Assembly: GCF_008802405.1 (NCBI RefSeq)
Contig: NZ_VZDO01000004.1
Coordinates: forward strand, 248,001-312,000
DNA length: 64,000 nucleotides
Reading direction: 5' to 3'
Source: Plantimonas leprariae
Lineage (GTDB): Bacteria > Pseudomonadota > Alphaproteobacteria > Rhizobiales > Rhizobiaceae
Shown: positions 57,408 through 64,000 of the stretch, one piece after another
Position numbering within the stretch: the first letter of the stretch is position 1
Layout of the letters: every line of letters begins with the position of its first letter
Notes under the pieces: generated by a model
Seen by the model: the letters and a program-made list of their open reading frames with translations, nothing else
Databases searched by the model: none
What the model was told of the DNA's origin: nothing
Position numbers and translations under genes: made by a program

Positions 57408-58715
57408 TCAGCAGGCGTCGAAGACGCGCCGGAAGATCGTGTCGACGTGTTTGGTGTGGTAGCCGAGATCGAACTTCTCGCGAAGCTCCGCTTCCGGCAA
57501 CGCCAAAGCAACGTCGGCATCGGCGAGAAGCTCGGTCATGAAGTCCGCGCCTTCCTCCCAGACCTTCATCGCGTTGCGCTGCACGAGTTTGTAGGCGTCC
57601 TCGCGTGAAACGCCGGCCTGGGTCAGCGCCAGCAGCACGCGCTGCGAATGGACGAGGCCCTTGAAGCGTTCGAGGTTCGCCATCATCCGCTCAGGGTACA
57701 CGACGAGCTTCTCCACCACCCCGGCGAGACGGGCGAGCGCGAAGTCGAGGGTCACCGTCGCGTCCGGTCCGATCATCCGCTCGACGGAGGAGTGCGAGAT
57801 GTCCCGTTCGTGCCAGAGCGCGACGTTCTCCATCGCCGGCATGGCATAGGAGCGCACCATGCGGGCGAGGCCGGTCAGGTTCTCGGTCAGCACCGGGTTG
57901 CGCTTGTGCGGCATCGCGGAGGAACCCTTCTGGCCGGGCGAGAAATATTCCTCGGCTTCGAGAACTTCCGTTCGCTGCAGGTGGCGGATTTCCGTCGCCA
58001 GCCGCTCGATCGAGGAGGCGACGACGCCGAGCGTCGCGAAGAACATCGCGTGGCGGTCGCGCGGGATGACCTGCGTCGAGACCGGCTCCGGCTTCAGGCC
58101 GAGCGCCTTCGCCACATGCTCCTCGACGCTCGGATCGATGTTGGCGAAGGTGCCGACCGCACCGGAGATGGCGCAGGTCGCGACCTCTTCGCGCGCCGCG
58201 ACGAGCCGCTGGCGGCAACGCTCGAACTCGGCATACGCGAGCGCGAGCTTGACGCCGAAGGTCGTCGGCTCGGCATGGATGCCGTGCGAGCGGCCGATCG
58301 TGATCGTGTCCTTGTGCTCGAAGGCGCGGGTCTTCAGCGCGGCCAGCAGCCGATCCGTATCGGCCAAGAGGATGTCGGTTGCGCGGACGAGCTGCACGTT
58401 GAAGCAGGTGTCCAGCACGTCGGACGAGGTCATGCCCTGGTGGACGAAGCGGGCGTCCGGTCCGACGATCTCGGCGAGATGCGTCAGGAAGGCGATGACG
58501 TCGTGCTTGGTTTCGCGCTCGATCTCGTCGATGCGCTCGATGTCGAATGTCGCCGCGCCGCCCTTCGCCCAGATCGCTTCCGCCGCGCTTTTCGGAATGA
58601 CGCCGAGCTCGGCCAGCGCGTCGCAGGCATGCGCCTCGATCTCGAACCAGATGCGGAACTTCGTTTCCTGCGACCAGACGTCGACCATCTCGGGGCGGGA
58701 ATAACGGGGAATCAT
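57408..58715 (-). CDS. purB: adenylosuccinate lyase
   Basis: A 435-residue enzyme acting twice in purine synthesis, on SAICAR and adenylosuccinate. The signature loop GSSAMPHKRNPVLTEN is intact, with QGMTSSDVLDTC and GRSHGIHAEPTTFG supplying active-site histidines. The ATG at 58715 (MIPRYSRPEMVDVWS) is the family's usual start. It is separated from the rest of the purine block by eight unrelated genes. Confidence 0.97.
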   Translation of the reverse strand: MIPRYSRPEMVDVWSQETKFRIWFEIEAHACDALAELGVIPKSAAEAIWAKGGAATFDIERIDEIERETKHDVIAFLTHLAEIVGPDARFVHQGMTSSDVLDTCFNVQLVRATDILLADTDRLLAALKTRAFEHKDTITIGRSHGIHAEPTTFGVKLALAYAEFERCRQRLVAAREEVATCAISGAVGTFANIDPSVEEHVAKALGLKPEPVSTQVIPRDRHAMFFATLGVVASSIERLATEIRHLQRTEVLEAEEYFSPGQKGSSAMPHKRNPVLTENLTGLARMVRSYAMPAMENVALWHERDISHSSVERMIGPDATVTLDFALARLAGVVEKLVVYPERMMANLERFKGLVHSQRVLLALTQAGVSREDAYKLVQRNAMKVWEEGADFMTELLADADVALALPEAELREKFDLGYHTKHVDTIFRRVFDAC

Positions 58716-58773
58716 GGCGTGCGACCTGAACGGGAGGAATTCGCTGCGGCCATAACAGAGGGGGGCCGAGCCC

Positions 58774-59781
58774 TCAACGCGCCGTGCGCCAGGCGGGCTT
58801 CCGATCGCCCGGCAGGGGCGCCGCCGAATGAACACCGCGCGCGATCGCCCGCGCCATGACGGCAGCCGCCGCGGCGCCCATCAGCACCCAGTCCTGCGGC
58901 GAAAGTTCGGCCTCGTTGCGCCCGGTCGCCAGGGCGAAGACGAGATCGCCATCGAAGGGCGTGTGCGCCGGCCAGAGGGCGCGGGCAAAACCGTCATGCG
59001 CCGCGACGGCGAGGCGCTTGGCCTGCGCCTTATCGAGCCGCGCGTCGGTCGCGACCACTGCGATCGTCGTGTTCGCGCCGGGCGAGGGGGCGAGCTTGGT
59101 GCGCGGCTCGCCGGCATCATTCGGCATGGGCAAGGGCATGCCGAGGCCGCCGAATTCGCCATCGACTTCGAATGGCGCGGCCCAGAAATGCCGCGTCGTG
59201 CCGACGGTCGCCGAGCCGAGGGCGTTCGCCGCTGCCAGCGCCGCGACCGTGACGCTGTTCGGCAGCACGACGGATGCGGAGCCGAGCCCGCCCTTGAAGG
59301 TCGCAGTGGTCGCACCCGCGCCGGCGCCGACGCTGCCGAGCTCGAAGTCGGCGCGCGCGGCGGACGCCGCCTCGTAGCCGAGCTCGCGATAGGGCGGGTA
59401 GCGCTCCCAGCTTTCGCCGGGCCCGAGGTCGAACAGGATCGCCGCCGGCACGATTGGCACCCGGATTTCGCCGACCGCGAAACCGCGCCCTCGTTCCCGC
59501 AGCCAGGCTTGCGCGCCGGATGCCGCGTCGAGGCCGAAGGCCGAGCCGCCGGACAGCACCAGCGCATCGACGCCCGCGACCGTCTTGTCGGGATCGAGCA
59601 GGTCGGTCTCGCGCGTGCCGGGCGCGCCGCCCTGCACGTGGACCGCCGCCGTCGCCGGCGCGTCGCAGAGAACCACCGTCGTGCCGCTACCGAGCCGTTC
59701 ATCGGCGGCGTGACCGACCGCGATGCCCTCCACGTCGGTCAGAAGGTTGCGAGGGCCGGAGCGCCGGAGAACTCCCGTCAT
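58774..59781 (-). CDS. P1-family (DmpA-like) aminopeptidase
   Basis: A 335-residue N-terminal-nucleophile peptidase of the DmpA/S58 family. VEGIAVGHAADERLGSGTTVVL at the start and LSGGSAFGLDAASGAQAWLRE are the family's hallmark; GGLGSASVVLPNSVTVAAL contains the region where autocleavage would release the active chain. It may hydrolyse beta- or D-amino-acid peptides. It overlaps the stop of the upstream binding-protein gene (ATGA). Confidence 0.9.
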   Translation of the reverse strand: MTGVLRRSGPRNLLTDVEGIAVGHAADERLGSGTTVVLCDAPATAAVHVQGGAPGTRETDLLDPDKTVAGVDALVLSGGSAFGLDAASGAQAWLRERGRGFAVGEIRVPIVPAAILFDLGPGESWERYPPYRELGYEAASAARADFELGSVGAGAGATTATFKGGLGSASVVLPNSVTVAALAAANALGSATVGTTRHFWAAPFEVDGEFGGLGMPLPMPNDAGEPRTKLAPSPGANTTIAVVATDARLDKAQAKRLAVAAHDGFARALWPAHTPFDGDLVFALATGRNEAELSPQDWVLMGAAAAAVMARAIARGVHSAAPLPGDRKPAWRTAR

Positions 59782-60836
59782 CCGCCGGCCTCGGGCACGA
59801 AGTCGCGGCCGTTGAAGCGGAAAACGCGGAAGAGGTTCAGATCGGAGTCGCCCTTCGCGTCGAAGCGGATGCGGCCGAGCGAGGTGTCAAAAGTGGTGGC
59901 GTTCAACACGTCGGGCAGCGGCTTGCCCTCACGCTTCGCGATGTCCGTGGCAGTCGCGGCGATCTCGACGGCGGCGAGGCCCGGCCCGAAATATCCCGAC
60001 CGCTCGACCGCATCCGCTTCGCCGGGCGGCGAGAGCGGACGAAACGTCTGCTCGACGCCCACCGCGAGCGTGCCCTCGGGGATTTCCGCCGCATCTGGCG
60101 GCTCGTCGAGCAATTGCTCGCCACCGAGGAACTGGAGCGCCAGCCCGTTCGCGGCGGCATCGCGCGCGATCGTCGCCGCATCCCCACGGTCTCCGGCGAT
60201 GACCAAATGGGTGACGCCGGTGCGCGCGAGCCGGCGGGCGAGGCCGAACTGCTTCTCTTCCGCCGGCCGGTAGCCATCAACGGCGGCCGGGCGCTGCCCG
60301 CCCGCTTCGACCTTTTCCCGTACGGCGTCGGCGAGGTTGCGGCCGTAGACGGAGCCGTCGTCCAGGATGCCGAAGGCGACGTCCCGCCAGCGCGTCGCGA
60401 CGGTGGCGGCGAGCGCCTCCGCTTCCGCCCCGGCATGGGGGGCGAGACGCCAGACGGGATCGCCGGTCTTCCGACGCTGCGCGGTAAAGCGGTCGGCGCG
60501 CACGCCGACGTCGATCGCCGGGATCGCGGCGGATCGAAGCACCGGCAGTGCCCCTTCGAGCGACTCGGCGCAAAGGAAGCCGACCGTCACTTTCACCTTC
60601 TCGGCCACGAAACGTTCGGCCGTTGCCTTCCCGGCCTCCGGCGTGCATTGCGCGTCCGCCTCGACCAGCACGACGCCCTTCGCCGCAGCCGCCTGCCGCG
60701 CGCCCGCCAGAACCTGAGCGCCCAGAACGGCGTTCGGTCCCGTGACGGGCGCGGCGACGCCGATCCGCACCGGCTCCTGCGCGCCGGCGGGCGGCGCGAG
60801 CGCGAAAAGGAACAGGGGCGTGAACCACGGCTTCAT
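59778..60836 (-). CDS. orphan ABC-type amino-acid-binding protein (Leu/Ile/Val-binding fold)
   Basis: A 352-residue periplasmic-binding-fold type I protein with a short signal peptide (to about PPAGA). VRIGVAAPVTGPNAVLGAQ is the N-terminal signature, with VTVGFLCAESLEGALPVL and GVTHLVIAGDRGDAA further on. No permease or ATPase gene adjoins it, only the coupled P1 peptidase. It may scavenge peptides or amino acids that this peptidase processes, but that is inference. Confidence 0.85.
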   Translation of the reverse strand: MKPWFTPLFLFALAPPAGAQEPVRIGVAAPVTGPNAVLGAQVLAGARQAAAAKGVVLVEADAQCTPEAGKATAERFVAEKVKVTVGFLCAESLEGALPVLRSAAIPAIDVGVRADRFTAQRRKTGDPVWRLAPHAGAEAEALAATVATRWRDVAFGILDDGSVYGRNLADAVREKVEAGGQRPAAVDGYRPAEEKQFGLARRLARTGVTHLVIAGDRGDAATIARDAAANGLALQFLGGEQLLDEPPDAAEIPEGTLAVGVEQTFRPLSPPGEADAVERSGYFGPGLAAVEIAATATDIAKREGKPLPDVLNATTFDTSLGRIRFDAKGDSDLNLFRVFRFNGRDFVPEAGG

Positions 60837-60911
60837 GACGTTGGAGATTAAAGGCTGCGACAGGCTTTGGACAGGCTTGCGCAGGGTCGGCGCATCTGCG
60901 AGGCAAGATGC

Positions 60912-61454
60912 ATGGTCTCAGCCGATATCGTGCGCATGAGAAGCGTCGACAGCGAGTTGCGGTCCGACGAGGTCCGAATCGCGCCGGAGGATTTCCGCGC
61001 GGCGATGAGCCGTTTCGCGAGCGCGGTTCACCTCGTCACGACCGAAGGCCGAGCCGGCCGGCGAGGGGTGACCGCGACGGCCGTCGTCGGCGTTTCGGAC
61101 GATCCGGCGACGATCCTCGTTTGCCTCAACGCCTCCAACGCCGAGAATGCGAGGTTCGCCGAGAACGGCAACTTCGCGGTCAACGTGCTCGCGGCGGGCG
61201 GCCGTGAACTGGCGGAGGCTTTCGCCGGCGGCGGCAAGCTTCCGCAGGACGAGCGTTTCGCCCTCGGCCGTTGGACGGCGCTTGCGACCGGCGCCCCCGT
61301 TCTGGAGCAGGCGCTCGTCGCCTTCGACTGCCGGCTGGTGGAAGCGCGCATGGTCGCGACGCACCACGTGCTCGTCGGCGAGGTCGCTGCAGTTCACGAA
61401 GGGCCTTCCGGCCCGCCGCTCCTCTATCACGCGCGCGGCTACCACCTCCTGTAG
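60912..61454 (+). CDS. flavin reductase-domain protein
   Basis: A 180-residue protein of the flavin reductase (DIM6/NTAB) family. FRAAMSRFASAVHLVTTEG, GVTATAVVGVSDDPATILVCLN and NFAVNVLAAG bind FMN. It probably supplies reduced flavin to a monooxygenase, none of which is seen nearby. The ATG at 60912 follows GAGGCAAG; another ATG at 60936 is possible. It is divergent from the binding-protein gene. Confidence 0.87.
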   Translation: MVSADIVRMRSVDSELRSDEVRIAPEDFRAAMSRFASAVHLVTTEGRAGRRGVTATAVVGVSDDPATILVCLNASNAENARFAENGNFAVNVLAAGGRELAEAFAGGGKLPQDERFALGRWTALATGAPVLEQALVAFDCRLVEARMVATHHVLVGEVAAVHEGPSGPPLLYHARGYHLL

Positions 61455-61527
61455 GCGACTTGCGAAGACGGGCGGTGCGGCCATATCTGGAAGCAGGGGC
61501 GGGCGTCCCGCCGAAGGCCGAACCGTA

Positions 61528-62460
61528 TTGTCCCACACGACGAAATCCCATTCGCTGCCGCAGTCCATCGAGGAGACGGCCTCGCTCCTCGCCGGCGGCG
61601 ACTACGTCGCCGACCGCTCGCTGGCGACGGTGCTGTTCCTCGCCCTGAAAATGGGCCGGCCGCTCTTTCTCGAAGGCGAGGCGGGGGTCGGCAAGACGGA
61701 GATCGCCAAGGTGCTGGCGAAGGCGCTGGACCGGCCGCTGATCCGGCTGCAGTGCTACGAGGGCCTCGACGTCTCGTCCGCGCTCTACGAGTGGAACTAC
61801 GCGGCGCAAATGATCGAAATCCGCCTGCGCGAGGCGAGCGGCGACACGGACCGGAACGCGATGCGTGCCGGCATCTTCTCGGACGACTTCCTGATCCGCC
61901 GTCCCATCCTGCAAGCCTTGGAAGGCGAGCCGGGACGCGCGCCGGTGCTCCTGATCGACGAGCTCGACCGGACCGACGAGGCTTTCGAGGCGTTCCTGCT
62001 GGAGGTCCTGTCCGACAATCAGGTGACGATTCCGGAGATCGGCACGATCCGCGCCGGCGAGCCGCCGATCGTGGTGATCACCACGAACCGGACGCGCGAG
62101 ATCCACGACGCGCTGAAGCGGCGCTGCCTCTATCATTGGGTCGACTATCCCAGCGCCGAGCGCGAACTGGAGATCCTCCACCGCAAGGCGCCGGGCGCCA
62201 ACGCCGCGCTGGCGAAGGAACTCGTCGCCTTCGTGCAGCGGCTACGCTCGGCCGACCTATTCAAGGCCCCCGGCGTTGCCGAGACGATCGACTGGGCGAA
62301 CGCCCTGACCGAGCTGAACGCCCTCGCGCTCGATCCGGCGAAGGTCTCCGATACGCTCGGCGTGCTCCTGAAATATCAGGACGACATCGCGCGCATGGAG
62401 AAGGGCGAGGGGCGGGCGATCCTCGACGAGGTGAAACGCGACCTCGCGCTAGCGGGCTGA
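61528..62460 (+). CDS. coxD: MoxR-type AAA+ ATPase, CoxD-like
   Basis: A 310-residue AAA+ ATPase. Walker A GEAGVGKT is at residues 50-57, Walker B is VLLIDELDR, and TTNRTREIHDALKRRCLYHW carries sensor and arginine-finger residues. CoxD helps assemble the CuSMo cluster of aerobic CO dehydrogenase; similar genes serve other molybdenum hydroxylases. A TTG start at 61528 is used because no ATG or GTG is suitably placed. It precedes coxE by two bases. Confidence 0.85.
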   Translation: MSHTTKSHSLPQSIEETASLLAGGDYVADRSLATVLFLALKMGRPLFLEGEAGVGKTEIAKVLAKALDRPLIRLQCYEGLDVSSALYEWNYAAQMIEIRLREASGDTDRNAMRAGIFSDDFLIRRPILQALEGEPGRAPVLLIDELDRTDEAFEAFLLEVLSDNQVTIPEIGTIRAGEPPIVVITTNRTREIHDALKRRCLYHWVDYPSAERELEILHRKAPGANAALAKELVAFVQRLRSADLFKAPGVAETIDWANALTELNALALDPAKVSDTLGVLLKYQDDIARMEKGEGRAILDEVKRDLALAG

Positions 62461-62462
62461 CG

Positions 62463-63716
62463 ATGGTCGCCGCGCCGGAAACGCCGGCCTTTGCCGATCC
62501 GGACGGCCGGCTCGCCGACAACATCGCCTATTTCGCCCGGACGCTGCGACGCGCCGGGCTGAAGCTCGGGCCTGCCGCGACGCTGGACGCGGTCGTCGCG
62601 GTGGAGGCCGCCGGCCTGTCGTCGCGGGACGACTTCTACTGGACGCTCCACGCCGTGCTCGTGACACGGCACGAGGACGACGCCGTCTTCGGCGAGGCCT
62701 TCCGGCTGTTCTGGCGCTCGCGCGATCTGATCGAGAAGATGATCGCCATGTTCTCGCAGATCGTTCCGCGCGAGGCCGAGCCGGAGAAACGCAAGGCCGG
62801 CGAGTCGCGCGCTTCCGACGCGATCTTCGAGGGCGCGCGGGACTTCTCGACGCGGCAGGTGAAGCCGGAGATCGAGATCGACGCCTCGCTCAGCGTTTCG
62901 GAGCGCGAGGTGCTGCAGACCAAGGATTTCGCGCAGATGAGCGTCGCGGAACTCGAAGCGGCGAAAGCCGCGATCCGGCGCTTGCGCCTGCCGGCCGATC
63001 GTGTGCGGACGCGCCGCTACCGGCCGGATGCCGGCGGCAGTCGGATCGATCCGCGCCGCACGATGCGAGACTCGCTGCGCGGCGGCGGCCAACTGATCCT
63101 GCCGCGGTTCCGCGCTGTCCGCGAGGTGCAACCGCCGCTCGTCGTTCTCGCCGACATCTCCGGCTCGATGAGCCAGTACAGCCGCATCTTCCTGCATTTC
63201 CTGCACGCGCTGACCGAGAAGCGGCGGCACGTCCACACCTTCCTGTTCGGCACGCGGCTGACCAACGTGACGCGTCAGATGCGCCACCGCGACCCGGACG
63301 AGGCGCTGGACGAATGCGCCGGCGCAGTGAAGGACTGGTCCGGCGGCACCCGCATCGCCGAAGCGCTGGCGGCCTTCAACAAGGGCTGGTCGCGCCGCGT
63401 CCTGACAGGCGGCGCGAGCGTCATCCTGATCACCGACGGGCTGGAACGCGATTCGGTCGACGACCTCGACCGGGAGATGGAACGGCTGCACAAGTCCTGC
63501 CGCCGCCTGATCTGGATGAACCCGCTCCTGCGGTTCGACGGCTTCACGGCGCGGGCGCGCGGCGTTCGGGCGATGCTGCCGCATGTCGACGAGTTCCGGC
63601 CCGTTCATTCGCTGCGGTCGATGGAAGAGTTGTGCCGGGCTCTGTCCGAGCCGGCCGGCGCGGCCAACGATCCGGCGCGTTGGATCGAGGCCGCGGACCG
63701 CGCGCTCGCGGCCTGA
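62463..63716 (+). CDS. coxE: von Willebrand factor A domain protein, CoxE-like
   Basis: A 417-residue protein with a long N-terminal helical part and a C-terminal VWA domain. The metal site DISGSMS begins at residue 231 and ITDGLE follows. CoxE acts with the CoxD ATPase in maturing molybdenum hydroxylases; VWA-MoxR pairs work as chaperones. It starts two bases after coxD and xdhC-like sequence follows, which supports the assignment. Confidence 0.87.
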   Translation: MVAAPETPAFADPDGRLADNIAYFARTLRRAGLKLGPAATLDAVVAVEAAGLSSRDDFYWTLHAVLVTRHEDDAVFGEAFRLFWRSRDLIEKMIAMFSQIVPREAEPEKRKAGESRASDAIFEGARDFSTRQVKPEIEIDASLSVSEREVLQTKDFAQMSVAELEAAKAAIRRLRLPADRVRTRRYRPDAGGSRIDPRRTMRDSLRGGGQLILPRFRAVREVQPPLVVLADISGSMSQYSRIFLHFLHALTEKRRHVHTFLFGTRLTNVTRQMRHRDPDEALDECAGAVKDWSGGTRIAEALAAFNKGWSRRVLTGGASVILITDGLERDSVDDLDREMERLHKSCRRLIWMNPLLRFDGFTARARGVRAMLPHVDEFRPVHSLRSMEELCRALSEPAGAANDPARWIEAADRALAA

Positions 63717-63729
63717 CGGAGGTGAAGCG

Positions 63730-64000
<271 letters not shown>

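Overview
The window is GC-rich, densely coded chromosomal DNA of an alphaproteobacterium, almost certainly of the order Hyphomicrobiales (Rhizobiales). Supporting signs are a giant coiled-coil growth-pole-ring-type protein (GPR/RgsE), a CckA cell-cycle kinase, an F1-ATPase zeta inhibitor (DUF1476), a purC-purS-purQ-purL-bolA-grxD order, and a DksA that keeps only one of the usual zinc-finger cysteines. No rRNA, tRNA, insertion sequence, prophage or CRISPR array was seen. The genus cannot be fixed from the sequence alone.

Layout. 1-5.1 kb: the start of a dipeptide epimerase, then a four-gene MCE/Mla-type lipid transport operon. 5.1-16.1 kb: the 2384-residue GPR-like protein, an Hpt protein, an adrenodoxin-type ferredoxin, a DUF922 protein, folP-folK without folB, and a small exported protein. 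16.2-24.3 kb: ycjX-ycjF, sixA, dksA, fliO with a very long disordered tail, and cckA. 24.3-30.9 kb: pseudouridine catabolism (psuK-psuG) divergent from recA, then a small molybdopterin-fold protein and alaS. 30.9-36.6 kb: GNAT/PRC-barrel pair, a carboxylate-type MFS carrier, icd, trmJ-murI and an exported protein. 36.7-42.4 kb: a Pmp3-like peptide, rpsD with a structured leader, two tiny overlapping membrane-protein genes, ttcA-IMPase-Dabb, an MFS drug exporter, grxD and bolA. 42.5-48.6 kb: a Doc-type toxin/antitoxin pair, then purL, two lipoproteins, purQ, a possibly frameshifted gene pair, purS and purC. 48.9-58.7 kb: DUF1476, HpcH-type aldolase, RBBP9-type hydrolase, soluble PAS-PAS chemoreceptor, VOC protein, cardiolipin synthase divergent from an EEP-fold nuclease/phosphatase, fasciclin protein, PAP2 membrane protein and purB. 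58.8-64 kb: P1 peptidase with an orphan amino-acid-binding protein, a flavin reductase, and the start of a coxD-coxE-xdhC molybdoenzyme maturation cluster cut by the window end.

How it works together. Most genes are housekeeping: purine synthesis, folate, translation, cell wall and cell cycle. Many neighbours overlap by ATGA or GTGA, which suggests translational coupling. The accessory or less explained parts are the toxin/antitoxin pair inserted between purL and bolA with a perfect 9-bp palindrome over the antitoxin ribosome-binding site, the four-hairpin rpsD leader, the two-gene small membrane pair, the extra exported genes inside the purine cluster, and the low-complexity tails on FliO and the MCE protein. 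No wholly new system is proven; the toxin/antitoxin locus and the rpsD leader are the best candidates for something undescribed.
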